A DNA stretch of 64,000 bases from contig CAJUJK010000010.1 of NCBI GenBank assembly GCA_910586705.1, positions 67,396-131,395 on the forward strand. The letters run 5' to 3'. Origin of the DNA: an uncultured Lachnospiraceae bacterium. Lineage in GTDB: Bacteria > Bacillota > Clostridia > Lachnospirales > Lachnospiraceae. A program made the position numbers and the translations under genes. Position 1 is the first letter of the stretch, and the number at the start of each line of letters is the position of its first letter. The notes below the pieces were generated by a model, which was not told where the DNA came from, searched no databases, and was given only the letters and a program-made list of their open reading frames with translations. Below are positions 42,601 through 50,230 of this stretch, piece by piece.

Positions 42601-43975
42601 CCCTGGCATCGTTAAAAGATAACCAGGAATTTGGTTTTGATTTCTGATTTTCACCTCCCGGCTTTTTTTCGGGTTCAAATTTGTCTGATCTAAACCCGGA
42701 ATAGTAACTGCGAACTCTTGAACCATCGTCAAGATTAAACCGTTCGTCATAGTTCCTGAAATAATTCTTGAGTTCTTCCTTAAATGCCCTTTGCGGCAGA
42801 GAATATAAAACCTTTGCTTCATCGCAGTAAGTCTTATACATTTCCCAAGCCGCTTTTAAAGTTGTCCCGTCCTCTCTCTTGAACACATGGTATGAATCGA
42901 TAATATAGTTGTAAAAATCATTCGATGCCCCGAGCATACTTATCGGAATATAATCATCGAACATACCAGGGTCACTCAAATATACCTCCTGACAGTGGTA
43001 CGCAATCGCACCAAGTTCAAACCCAACCTGTTTTACGATAGTCTTGTACTCCTTTGGATTCAGCTTATTGCCGCTCGGAGATACATCAATCAGTCTTCTA
43101 ATAAGACCTGATTTCGCATCCGTAATCTTCACCGGCTTATTTGTACCCATAAAAAGAAAACACTTAAACCGATTGGCGTAAGTGGATTTGAACTTTTCAT
43201 TTACTGTCATTAACTCATGAGAGACCAAGCTGTTCAGCCTTGTGTTGTCCTCTATCCGCGACAAATCGCCATCGTGCTGAATTGCTACAAGAGGATTGCT
43301 CTTAAATGCCTCCAATGCAAATGAATTGCTGGCAGAACCAAGAGCCTTAGCGTCAAACACGGAATAATATCCCTCGAAAAGCTGCTGAATGATATTCAGA
43401 ACAGTAGACTTACCTGTTCCGGCTGCTCCGTATAAAACCATAAACTTCTGCAATTTCTTTGAATCACCGGATACAACAGAGCCAATCGCCCATTCAATTT
43501 TGCGCCTTTCTTCCTCGGAATATAATACAGACATCAGCTTATCGTAAGCAGACAAATCGCCAGCTTCAAGCGGATAGTTCAGCTTTTTACTGGCGTAATC
43601 TTTTTTATTTGTAGGCGTGTTTGAAAATATAAGTTTCTCGTCCAGCATATGGAAAGAATCCCTTAACTGCTTTTGGCAATATTTATGCCACGAATCAATC
43701 ATGCCGGACTCAGCATCCCACATATGAAGGACTTTGATAATATCGGAGTCAAAGCGTTGGCGGTTCTCTTCAGCATATCTATCCAGTTCGCGGTCGATGA
43801 GCTGTAACGCATCCTGCTCATCCGTAGACCATAAACCGCGTTCTTCAATCCAGATAGCGTAGAAATCACCGCCTCTTATCATAAGATCGCCGCTTTTCTT
43901 GATAATGAACTTTGGATAGATTTCTATAACACCACGCTTTTTACTACGTGTCGAAATCGTTAAAAAGTCGATCAT
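39653..43975 (-). CDS. helicase-primase-family B DNA polymerase fusion
   Basis: 1440 residues from the ATG at 43975 (MIDFLTIS), with AAAGGAG upstream. Residues 1-400: SF3/D5-like helicase, Walker A LYGAAGTGKSTVL (183-190) and CFLFMGTNKPVKI. Residues 500-600: archaeo-eukaryotic primase-like site IDFDIPD (about 513-519) and SGAGIHLHY (547-555). Residues 700-1440: PolB, exonuclease motifs YDVEVF (709-714), FNCRRYDNHI and YCDNDV; polymerase motifs DIASMHP (1009), LKTAINSVYG (K1080) and IKTDS (about 1133-1137). A Cys/His cluster and acidic MNPPDDEEGLPFN tail end it. A strong internal ribosome site precedes in-frame ATG 42151 (codon 609), which could make PolB alone. Confidence 0.85.
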   Translation of the reverse strand: MIDFLTISTRSKKRGVIEIYPKFIIKKSGDLMIRGGDFYAIWIEERGLWSTDEQDALQLIDRELDRYAEENRQRFDSDIIKVLHMWDAESGMIDSWHKYCQKQLRDSFHMLDEKLIFSNTPTNKKDYASKKLNYPLEAGDLSAYDKLMSVLYSEEERRKIEWAIGSVVSGDSKKLQKFMVLYGAAGTGKSTVLNIIQQLFEGYYSVFDAKALGSASNSFALEAFKSNPLVAIQHDGDLSRIEDNTRLNSLVSHELMTVNEKFKSTYANRFKCFLFMGTNKPVKITDAKSGLIRRLIDVSPSGNKLNPKEYKTIVKQVGFELGAIAYHCQEVYLSDPGMFDDYIPISMLGASNDFYNYIIDSYHVFKREDGTTLKAAWEMYKTYCDEAKVLYSLPQRAFKEELKNYFRNYDERFNLDDGSRVRSYYSGFRSDKFEPEKKPGGENQKSKPNSWLSFNDARECPNIFDKQCEECPAQYATAKETPTGKWDDCKTYLSELDTFKLHYVKVPENHIVIDFDIPDKDGNKSFEKNFEAASKWPPTYAELSKSGAGIHLHYIYTGDPAMLSRIYDDHIEVKVFSGKSSLRRKLSKCNDLPIATISSGLPMKGENKMVNFDAIKSEKGLRTLIKRNLEKEIHPGTKPSIDFIYKILEDAYASDLNYDVTDMRNAVLAFAASSTNQADYCIKLVNKMQFKSADTSVGVKNDDAKLIFYDVEVFPNLFLVNWKIEGEGKPVVRMINPTPTEIEELMRFRLVGFNCRRYDNHILYARLMGYTNEQLYNLSQKIVGAKKGANRDCFFGEAYNVSYTDVYDFASTGNKKSLKKLEIEMGNISEKELEKKGFSDTEIRIIKAGTHHQELGLPWDEPVPEELWTKVAEYCDNDVIATEATFVYLKADWTARQILADLAGMTVNDTTNTLTTKIIFGNERKPQDQFHYRNLAEPVHNIDAETYNFLAEACPEMMEQTHGEAGSLLPYFPGYTFENGKSVYREEEVGEGGYVYSEPGMHGNDALLDIASMHPHSAIAEVLFGVKFTTAFRDIVEGRVSIKHEAWDIVNKMLDGKLTPYIQKVINGEMTSKQLADALKTAINSVYGLTSASFENAFRDPRNIDNIVAKRGALFMVDLKHEVQKRGYTVAHIKTDSIKIPDATPEIIQFVMDFGKRYGYTFEHEATYDRMCLVNDAVYIARYRDENGDLGKWTATGTQFQVPYVFKTLFSKEDILFEDMAETKEVKTAIYLDMNEGLPDVTEFEKQFAKAESDYKKGLLSDTTFEKICAELQPEIDKGHNYRFIGKVGRFCPVKPGTGGGVLLREQNGKYYAVTGSSGFRWLEAEMVRELNKEEDIDRSYYDKLVDEAVKTISEYGDFEWFVSDDPYVKELGTNDADVDIPEPWLPPCGDMKYATCFDCPKFHDDQFHMDCDLGYDISEIVAKREFMNPPDDEEGLPFN

Positions 43976-43979
43976 TTCA

Positions 43980-44189
43980 TTACCTTTTCTCCTTTCCTCC
44001 ATTGATAAAGCTTTTGACCGTTTCAAACCTCCAGTCATCTTTTCCGTTACAGGTGAACACAAATTCCTGTTTATTTGTCTGTCTCACACGTATACTGTTC
44101 TTACCATTCGGAAACCATACTTCTGTCTTCTCACCTGCATATTGCGGAAAATATAATTCAAACCATTTGTATACATCTCCATGTGCCAT
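43980..44189 (-). CDS. small unknown phage protein
   Basis: 69 residues: MAHGDVYKWFELYFPQYAGE, then VWFPNGKNSIRVRQTNKQEF. A compact beta-rich fold is likely. GGAGGTACC precedes the start. It lies just before the replication fusion gene, four bases from its start. Confidence 0.6.
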   Translation of the reverse strand: MAHGDVYKWFELYFPQYAGEKTEVWFPNGKNSIRVRQTNKQEFVFTCNGKDDWRFETVKSFINGGKEKR

Positions 44190-44204
44190 TCGGTACCTCC
44201 AAAC

Positions 44205-44753
44205 TCATACAAATTGATCCAGATACCAGCACATCTGATACCAAATCTCAACCGTTCGCAAATCCCGGCTGCAATGCTCTACGGTGAACAAACCGCCCTC
44301 GCCATTCCGTGCATATCGCCGATTCAGAAACCGTTCAATCACTTCGTTTGCATAATCCTCATCAAACTTTGCGTCCGTCATAGAACCTAAACCGAGATTT
44401 ACAATCATGTTCCAGAACCACTGGCCTGTCCTGTTGCCAATATCCGGATCATCCATGATATGTTCTTCACAACGAATAGCGAGGGCGATCATCATCTCCA
44501 AAACACTACAAGGCCGATTATCCAAATATGTTGCGATTTCGGAATTCTCGTATGAATTCTCGTAACCGAAACGATATCGTAAGTCTATCCCATCGCCCTC
44601 ACGGTTTCCGTCCATAGGAATCGTATAAGAAAACTCCACACGATTCAGGAACCGTAAAAGTTTACGATAAGACAGACTTTTGAAATATCGCCGATCCAAT
44701 ACGAGCTGGCACATCCATTTAAAATACTTGTTATTCAGCTCGCTCCTTGTCAT
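44205..44753 (-). CDS. conserved phage protein of unknown function
   Basis: 182 residues: NNKYFKWMCQLVLDRRYFKS, YRKLLRFLNRVEFSYTIPMD and SVLEMMIALAIRCEEHIMDD. The protein is common in early operons of clostridial phages by my recollection, but has no assigned role. It overlaps nothing and is followed by the small gene at 44189. Confidence 0.65.
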   Translation of the reverse strand: MTRSELNNKYFKWMCQLVLDRRYFKSLSYRKLLRFLNRVEFSYTIPMDGNREGDGIDLRYRFGYENSYENSEIATYLDNRPCSVLEMMIALAIRCEEHIMDDPDIGNRTGQWFWNMIVNLGLGSMTDAKFDEDYANEVIERFLNRRYARNGEGGLFTVEHCSRDLRTVEIWYQMCWYLDQFV

Positions 44754-45335
44754 TTATGCCTCCCTCTGGTGCGGACGTTCTTTCTGGGCTTCAGAATAAG
44801 TCCGTTCGTCCATAAGAATCTCGTAGTCGCATCTCAATCTGTCATTTCTTACAAAGACAGAGTCATCCTCAAACTCACCAAAGTGAGTCAAAGATTCCAT
44901 GCCGACTACATCGTCCACATCCTCAATTTTGTCGCCCCCATCATCTACCAGAACCTGATCCGCATAGTATGTAAGGCTTATTGTGTCGTAATCTTCAAAC
45001 TCGCCAAACTCATCCGGCGAGATTACATAAGGCTTGTTTTCCGCCATCTCTGTTCCCTCCGGTACATAACCCTCATTCCTCAATATCCCCGCATAGGTGG
45101 AAATATCAGGCTTCGCTTCAAATTTCTCCACCCTTGCCTCTGTACTCGGCTGCGGTTCAACGGTTATTTCAACATCAGCGCCGCTCTGTTCTCGCTTTGA
45201 AAATATCTCTTTTACAGAGTTAATTTCCTCCTCGGCAATCCGCTCATATTTCTTTTTCGCAAACTGCCACGTAACGACAGAACCCGCCGCTGCTCCGAGG
45301 ACAAATATAACAAGTCCTGTTACTTTACTCATCAC
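44754..45335 (-). CDS. membrane-anchored acidic phage protein
   Basis: 193 residues: KVTGLVIFVLGAAAGSVVTW is an N-terminal membrane anchor, then a coiled segment and an acidic domain (DEFGEFEDYDTISLTYYAD). The pattern ISPDEFGEFEDYDTISLTYY recurs in phage proteins that keep company with DUF6353. It starts just inside the upstream small gene. Confidence 0.65.
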   Translation of the reverse strand: MMSKVTGLVIFVLGAAAGSVVTWQFAKKKYERIAEEEINSVKEIFSKREQSGADVEITVEPQPSTEARVEKFEAKPDISTYAGILRNEGYVPEGTEMAENKPYVISPDEFGEFEDYDTISLTYYADQVLVDDGGDKIEDVDDVVGMESLTHFGEFEDDSVFVRNDRLRCDYEILMDERTYSEAQKERPHQREA

Positions 45336-45489
45336 TCATGTCCTCCCTTCTTATTGTCATCACCGTGAGTGCCAGCCCGGTAAACAACATAGACACACTC
45401 AAAAGGATACCCCCGGTGATGTGTCTTTTCTTAGGGGTATCCAGTACATAATCCAATATAGAAATTGTTCTTTCAAATCCTTCCATCAT
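45325..45489 (-). CDS. small membrane protein
   Basis: 54 residues from the double ATG at 45489 (MMEGFERTISILDYVLDTPK), with GGAGGG upstream. One membrane helix (ITGGILLSVSMLFTGLALTV) and a short tail. It overlaps the next gene by 11 bases. Function unknown. Confidence 0.55.
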   Translation of the reverse strand: MMEGFERTISILDYVLDTPKKRHITGGILLSVSMLFTGLALTVMTIRREDMSDE

Positions 45490-45490
45490 C

Positions 45491-45595
45491 TTACACCCTC
45501 CTGCCATCTGATAAGAGCGCAACGCCCCCAACAAAGCAAACCCCGGCCAGCGCCGCAAGGGTATAAGATACGATTGCTGATAAAAAATTACTCAT
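45491..45595 (-). CDS. very small membrane peptide
   Basis: 34 residues: MSNFLSAIVSYTLAALAGVC, then FVGGVALLSDGRRV. GAAAGGAGAAAAT precedes the start and the stop touches the next ribosome site. A real small gene is likely but unproven. Confidence 0.4.
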   Translation of the reverse strand: MSNFLSAIVSYTLAALAGVCFVGGVALLSDGRRV

Positions 45596-45607
45596 AATTT
45601 TCTCCTT

Positions 45608-46147
45608 TCATTCATAGCTTGAAAAATAGTGGTTTCCTAGTTGAAACATTGGAACGCCATACTTGCTGTACTCCCCGGCTGTGAAGAATATAACATCGGT
45701 ATTTGTGCGAGACAGTAATTCTTCTTCAACGAGTTGACAAATATCATCCCTCACTTCGCACCGGTCAACACGTCCGTTCCAGATTGACGAGAATTGGTTT
45801 CTCTGATAGATAACATCGTAAACGTTATCCGGGAAATGCTCGGAATCCATACGGTTGAGAATCGCATCGATTACAAGACGTTTTCCATCTTCACATTCGC
45901 CCTCGGCTTCTGCCATCGTAACGAGAGCAATCAAAGAAATATCCTCATATGGCAATAATGATTCTTCCTCTTCTTCCAAAGGTTTTATAGTTACTATCGG
46001 TGATGCATCGATAAATATAGGTTCAGGAACCACATTATGCACCGTAACATTACCTGCATACACAACTTCGTCTTCCACAGAGATATCACTATGAAAAAAC
46101 ATAATAACCGATAAAAGAAGAGCAGCGATCATGGTTACTTTACGCAT
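45608..46147 (-). CDS. cell wall hydrolase, SleB-like
   Basis: 179 residues. A signal-like N-terminus (KVTMIAALLLSVIMFF) leads to the catalytic domain of the Hydrolase_2/SleB family: IALVTMAEAEGECEDGKRLV with the catalytic-type Glu, IDAILNRMDSEHFPDNVYDVI, NQFSSIWNG and HYFSSYE. It cleaves peptidoglycan glycan strands in family members. It is exported rather than holin-dependent if the signal works. Its place among membrane-protein genes, far from the holin, is odd. Confidence 0.85.
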   Translation of the reverse strand: MRKVTMIAALLLSVIMFFHSDISVEDEVVYAGNVTVHNVVPEPIFIDASPIVTIKPLEEEEESLLPYEDISLIALVTMAEAEGECEDGKRLVIDAILNRMDSEHFPDNVYDVIYQRNQFSSIWNGRVDRCEVRDDICQLVEEELLSRTNTDVIFFTAGEYSKYGVPMFQLGNHYFSSYE

Positions 46148-46171
46148 GTGAAAACTCCCTTCAAAATATAA

Positions 46172-46267
46172 TTAGACTATCCTCATCTCTTTTGGGCCAA
46201 GACAAGGATAGTCTGTCATTGCCCGGCACCAATCGTCTCCTGAACCGATACCATCGAGCCCATCCAT
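46172..46267 (-). CDS. possible 31-residue peptide
   Basis: MDGLDGIGSGDDWCRAMTDY, then PCLGPKEMRIV. The start overlaps the TGA of the DUF6353 gene. The ribosome site is weak. A 10-bp inverted repeat (AGACTATCCT, about 46174-46183, and AGGATAGTCT, about 46207-46216) lies in it, so the stretch could be an RNA structure instead. Confidence 0.3.
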   Translation of the reverse strand: MDGLDGIGSGDDWCRAMTDYPCLGPKEMRIV

Positions 46268-47233
46268 TCACATCATCTCCCAGATGTTGCCGTCAACATT
46301 GAAATCCAACAGAATCGCCGGATCGAGTCCGTTCGCAAAATCGGAATAGCTCAGATTGTCCGTATACAGTCCGAAATCAACGTAATTGTCACCGACCGGA
46401 TTGTCTTTGTCATAAACCCAACCCACGACCTGACCTGCTTTGGTGCGAGGAAGTCCAAGCATCTCATATACATCATTCAGAAACAGACGCTTTTTCGCCC
46501 TGAGCAGATCATTGGCATAGTTCTCCTGCGCCTTGATGAACATGATGTTATATTCGTTGTTCGGCTCCCAGTGGGGATTCAGGATCGAATTTCCGTCCTC
46601 ATCAACCGTGTACTTCTCGAAGAACCGGGCATACCCGCTTACATCGGACGGGTTCACCACAAAGGCATTCTTCTTGACCTTTTTCTCTTTTCCGGTTTCC
46701 GCGTCCACCTCGGTAGCCGATACCTTTTCGGCTTTGATGTTGTACTTCAGTTCACGGTCAATCTCCTTACCAAACTTTTCGATCACACGACTTCTGTAAT
46801 TCTTAAAATCGGTATCAAGAACTGTATAAGCCGCTGTCAATGCCACATTCCTCTTACGAAGAATATTGTTAGATGCCAGAATGCTGGCGATCGATAAAGC
46901 CCCGATTGCAACCGCAGGAGCATACGTCTTTGCAAGCTGGAGACCGGTCTGTGCATAGACAATCACCGTGTCTTTCTTCGCATCTTCCTTGGAATAATCC
47001 TCTCCGGCCTCCGTGGTGCCATTCTCCTCTGCCGTATGGATCTTATCCATCTTCTCTTTAGTTTCATCCATGACCGCATCGACTTTAAGAGTCGCTTTGC
47101 ACGCCATAACGGCACTCACAATCACACCAGCAACACCCGCTGCCATAAGAATTTCTGGGCTGTGCTTTTTCATCTTGAAGCTAACATTACCGAAAACTCC
47201 GCTCACCTTATTCATGATTTCATCTTTTTTCAT
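46268..47233 (-). CDS. DUF6353 family membrane protein (largest copy)
   Basis: 321 residues: HSPEILMAAGVAGVIVSAVM is the first membrane helix, YAPAVAIGALSIASILASNN the second, and a globular end carries GWVYDKDNPVGDNYVDFGLY and LLDFNVDGNIWEM. Paralogues are at 49407-50180 and 52181-52975, and a free C-terminal domain at 56502-56837. Function unknown; two membrane helices suggest an envelope role during infection. Confidence 0.8.
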   Translation of the reverse strand: MKKDEIMNKVSGVFGNVSFKMKKHSPEILMAAGVAGVIVSAVMACKATLKVDAVMDETKEKMDKIHTAEENGTTEAGEDYSKEDAKKDTVIVYAQTGLQLAKTYAPAVAIGALSIASILASNNILRKRNVALTAAYTVLDTDFKNYRSRVIEKFGKEIDRELKYNIKAEKVSATEVDAETGKEKKVKKNAFVVNPSDVSGYARFFEKYTVDEDGNSILNPHWEPNNEYNIMFIKAQENYANDLLRAKKRLFLNDVYEMLGLPRTKAGQVVGWVYDKDNPVGDNYVDFGLYTDNLSYSDFANGLDPAILLDFNVDGNIWEMM

Positions 47234-47544
47234 TTCTGCTTATTCTCCTTTTCCTGAATTTCTCCGCCTAATGCGGCATATCCACAAATATCAATCCAGT
47301 TGTCTTCCTTATAGACGCCGGACGCATTACGAGCTACCTTCATCAATATCATCATGTTGGCAACGTCCGTAGGAGTGACATTATAGTTCAAATACGCACT
47401 CCACAGCGCTCCGATAGAGGCAAAGCTGTCCTCCGCCTTTCCGTATGTACCCTCACGTTCGCCGTTGATGATGATCTTGGCAGTATCCAAAATCTGGTCT
47501 CGCCTTAACGTGGTTTCTTTCATCATAGAAATATCCTGTTTCAT
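47230..47544 (-). CDS. DUF6378 family protein
   Basis: 104 residues: RRDQILDTAKIIINGEREGTYG, AEDSFASIGALWSAYL and DVANMMILMKVARNASGVYK, DNWIDICGYAALGGE. The motif order is that of DUF6378, a MazG-like helical family of phages. A nucleotide hydrolase role is plausible but not shown. It overlaps the DUF6353 start by four bases. Confidence 0.8.
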   Translation of the reverse strand: MKQDISMMKETTLRRDQILDTAKIIINGEREGTYGKAEDSFASIGALWSAYLNYNVTPTDVANMMILMKVARNASGVYKEDNWIDICGYAALGGEIQEKENKQK

Positions 47545-47557
47545 TGCACATTTCCTC

Positions 47558-48184
47558 CTAATTCAGCGGGTATGCTTTCGGCAGTTTAAGAACATAACCA
47601 TCGCGCACTCTAACCGCCTTACATCCAGCAATATCCGTCCAGCCATATTTATTTACTGCGAAGTTATCTGTAGACACGTCTGCAAGATCGTACAAATCAC
47701 CAACGCTCACAACCCCGTACTGGCTGATGATCTCATTCATAGCATCCAGAACTGACTCAGCATCACCACGGGTTTCAAATATAATTTCATCGTAGTCGAA
47801 ACCGTTTCGCCCGGACTGTCTGTAGCTGCTGCTCCGGCGTTCCTGCTCTCCGCTGTTCCCATAATACTTCCCGTATGAAACCTTCGTTGTTGTATTCTTT
47901 TTCTGCCTGGTTTCCCCGTAAAGAATCATGTCAACGCCGTTTGTCACGATGTCGGAGATTGCCTTTTTCACCGCCGGCACAAGCACCTCCATAAAAATAT
48001 AAGATTTTACATTGCCGACATCTTCCGAAATGAAAACATCTGCAAATTTCTGCATCTCGCCCTTTTTCTTAGACTTAGCAGAACCGCTGATGACTTTTCC
48101 GACTTTCTTTTCTTCTGATGATTTCTCGGGGAGAGCTTTTTGCTCATCTTTCATTTTGTGTGAGTTCCCTCCGTACTGTTCCAT
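47558..48184 (-). CDS. conserved phage protein of unknown function
   Basis: 208 residues: a Lys-rich start, ISEDVGNVKSYIFMEVLVPA with VKKAISDIVTNGVDMILYGE, a disordered Tyr/Ser/Arg linker and a C-terminal domain (ETRGDAESVLDAMNEII, KYGWTDIAGCKAVRVRDGY). The last part looks like a small nucleic-acid-binding fold. It ends in TAG inside the next ribosome site. Confidence 0.65.
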   Translation of the reverse strand: MEQYGGNSHKMKDEQKALPEKSSEEKKVGKVISGSAKSKKKGEMQKFADVFISEDVGNVKSYIFMEVLVPAVKKAISDIVTNGVDMILYGETRQKKNTTTKVSYGKYYGNSGEQERRSSSYRQSGRNGFDYDEIIFETRGDAESVLDAMNEIISQYGVVSVGDLYDLADVSTDNFAVNKYGWTDIAGCKAVRVRDGYVLKLPKAYPLN

Positions 48185-48198
48185 TGTTCTTCTCCTTT

Positions 48199-48753
48199 CT
48201 ACACCATTTTAAACATTACATCCCGCGCATTCTGTGTTCCGGCGATAGTCTGCGCAATAGATCTGTAAATTCTCGAAACATTGCTGAGGTTCGAGTTGAA
48301 GTCCGCTAAAATATCATCAAGTTTATTGTCAAATTTGGCAGCTATCTGTTCCTTTGCCTTATTGACAACGTCCTTGCGAAGCTCATCCTCATCAATCTTA
48401 GATACCCTCTCTGCGATCGTATCCGTGACCTTTTCCGAAATCTTCTTGCGCTCATCTGATACAGCCGAGGATACTTCACTGTGAATATCAGACTTCATTT
48501 TACTGATGATATCTGCCGCGGCGTTATCTACAGCATAACGAGCCCGTCTCTCGGCTGCTCTTTCTACCGCCTGATCGATAACCTCTTTTGGAATATCAAT
48601 AGGAACATCGTTCGACAAATCATCAATCGTTGTGTCCAGCTTTTCGCAAAGCTTTTTCATCTTACAATGGACGCCGAGTCCGTACCCAACTCCGATAAGA
48701 CCAGCCACCATCATCCCAAAACCAAATATCCAATCACAATCAATTTTGCTCAT
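48199..48753 (-). CDS. membrane-anchored coiled-coil protein
   Basis: 184 residues from the ATG at 48753 (MSKIDCDWIFGFGMMVAGLI), with AAAGGAGAAAAATC upstream. One N-terminal membrane helix is followed by about 140 residues of charged helix (DIPKEVIDQAVERAAERRAR, KISEKVTDTIAERVSKID). It ends in TAG in the next ribosome site. Function unknown. Confidence 0.65.
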   Translation of the reverse strand: MSKIDCDWIFGFGMMVAGLIGVGYGLGVHCKMKKLCEKLDTTIDDLSNDVPIDIPKEVIDQAVERAAERRARYAVDNAAADIISKMKSDIHSEVSSAVSDERKKISEKVTDTIAERVSKIDEDELRKDVVNKAKEQIAAKFDNKLDDILADFNSNLSNVSRIYRSIAQTIAGTQNARDVMFKMV

Positions 48754-48956
48754 GATTTTTCTCCTTTCCAAACCTCAACCAGTTTTCCCGGAAGAGTTAT
48801 TCTTGTTGCGGCTATTTTGTTGTATTGCCTTTTATATTGATAAGCCAGATTGCTCCTTGCTTTCTTTTCAGATGCGGCATAGGTAGTCCCTTCCCAGTTA
48901 TTTGAAACGCACTGTTCAAATTCCATGACAGGTCCCTTGTAACAATATCTGTTCAT
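48750..48956 (-). CDS. small unknown phage protein
   Basis: 68 residues from the ATG at 48956 (MNRYCYKGPVMEFEQCVSNN), chosen for GGAGGTG. TTYAASEKKARSNLAYQYKR follows, a pattern seen in short phage proteins that share the AxSxKKAxSNLxYQ motif. Function unknown. Confidence 0.65.
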   Translation of the reverse strand: MNRYCYKGPVMEFEQCVSNNWEGTTYAASEKKARSNLAYQYKRQYNKIAATRITLPGKLVEVWKGEKS

Positions 48957-48984
48957 AAAACACCTCCAGTCCGTTCCAAACAAC

Positions 48985-49014
48985 AAAAGAGAAAGCACCT
49001 TGTTACAGATGCTT
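48985..49014 (-). terminator. terminator hairpin, variant of the repeated type
   Basis: On the - strand AAGCATCT, loop GTAACA, AGGTGCTT, then TCTCTTTTG. It lies about 37 bases after the stop of the gene at 49051. Confidence 0.7.
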
Positions 49015-49050
49015 CCCCTCAGTCAGAACGACTATTATTCTGTTCTTCAG

Positions 49051-49335
49051 TTACTCCTCAGAATCCTCCTCATTGGTTCCCTGCTCGGTGTCGTCATCAG
49101 CCACTTCTTCAAACTCACCGTCAATCACGTCAGAGTCCTGCTGCTTCTTCGCCTTGATCTTGTTTGCTGTCGGAATGACAACGTACTTAATGGCTAACCC
49201 GCCAAGCACAATCGCCAAACCAACACCAGCCGCAATCTTGAATCCCTTACCAGAACTCTTCTTCACGATCTCCTCGGTTGCTTCTGTTGCTGTTTCAACT
49301 ACCTCTTCATTTACCATCATTTCATTAGGTTCCAT
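49051..49335 (-). CDS. acidic single-pass membrane protein
   Basis: 94 residues: an acidic N-terminus, KGFKIAAGVGLAIVLGGLAI as membrane helix, and a very acidic tail (DGEFEEVADDDTEQ). Function unknown. It is one of several one-helix proteins in this stretch. Confidence 0.6.
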   Translation of the reverse strand: MEPNEMMVNEEVVETATEATEEIVKKSSGKGFKIAAGVGLAIVLGGLAIKYVVIPTANKIKAKKQQDSDVIDGEFEEVADDDTEQGTNEEDSEE

Positions 49336-49406
49336 TGTTGTTCTCCTTTCAAAAATAGAAATTTAGTGGTTCTCTCCATTAAAGTGCTTGTAAAATTTGC
49401 GAGCTG

Positions 49407-50180
49407 TTAGCCGTTGTTACGATAATCGTATCTGGGTTCAACATGGTAATCAATCACCAGACAAGGTGTTCCGTCATCAGCAATCTGAGAACTGAATCGG
49501 AGTTCCAAATATCCGGTATCGATGTTCCACCCAAGGTCATCACCCATACTCATATGTGGCAGGCCAACTTCGTAATTGAAATCGTTCCAGGATATAAACA
49601 TTTCGTCCCGCATCCGTCGATTCAGTTCATTCTCAGCTTTTTTCAGCTTTTCCATATCCGATCTAAAATATCTTCCAGATGCAGAGTCGTAGCAGAGTGT
49701 ATTTCCTCTTTCTGTTATGATAACCTGCTGAGTGCTTACGGGATGCTGCTCAATCTTTTCTTTGGCAATCGAGTCCCGTATAGCTTCTTCTTTTTTGTCG
49801 CCTATCGCCTCAACAACTTTTTCCTGATACTCCCGGAATGCTGATTCCGATAAGCTGTATGCTGTTGCTAACGCGGCTCTTCTACGAACATTTACAGAAC
49901 TTGCTCCGATGAGGCAAAGTATAGATGCCGTACCGATTGCCGTTGCAGGAATATAACACCTCCATGTGGCAAGAACCAACTCTTTCGGCCTTAACTTCTC
50001 CGTTTCAAGTTCTTCTTTCTTCTCCTCAATACAAATCAAGGCTTTAGGGGTTGCCCGTACCGCCAGAACTGTTGTTGTAATCATTCCGGCAATACCAATC
50101 CCGGTAAGTATTTCCGGGCTATGTTTTCTAAGAGCATCCTCCATATTTCGGAGAGCCTTAGATAGTGGTTTTGTGTTCAT
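49407..50180 (-). CDS. DUF6353 family membrane protein
   Basis: 257 residues from the ATG at 50180 (MNTKPLSKALRNMEDALRKH). HSPEILTGIGIAGMITTTVL and CYIPATAIGTASILCLIGAS are the two membrane helices, and the C-terminus has DLGWNIDTGYLELRF. It is paralogous to 52181-52975 over the full length (CIEEKKEELETEKLRPKELV against LIKAKKDEVKTDKLTPQELI). It lies next to a DGR target gene. Confidence 0.8.
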   Translation of the reverse strand: MNTKPLSKALRNMEDALRKHSPEILTGIGIAGMITTTVLAVRATPKALICIEEKKEELETEKLRPKELVLATWRCYIPATAIGTASILCLIGASSVNVRRRAALATAYSLSESAFREYQEKVVEAIGDKKEEAIRDSIAKEKIEQHPVSTQQVIITERGNTLCYDSASGRYFRSDMEKLKKAENELNRRMRDEMFISWNDFNYEVGLPHMSMGDDLGWNIDTGYLELRFSSQIADDGTPCLVIDYHVEPRYDYRNNG

Positions 50181-50210
50181 AAGTGACGTTTCTCCTTTCA
50201 AAAATATAAA

Positions 50211-50227
50211 CCGCCCACAAGGGGCGG
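50211..50227 (-). terminator. GC hairpin after VR2 (DGR hairpin)
   Basis: Coding strand CCGCCC, loop CTTGT, GGGCGG, a few bases past the stop codon of the diversified gene. Same loop and spacing as the hairpins after VR1 and VR3. Confidence 0.8.
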
Positions 50228-50230
50228 CGA

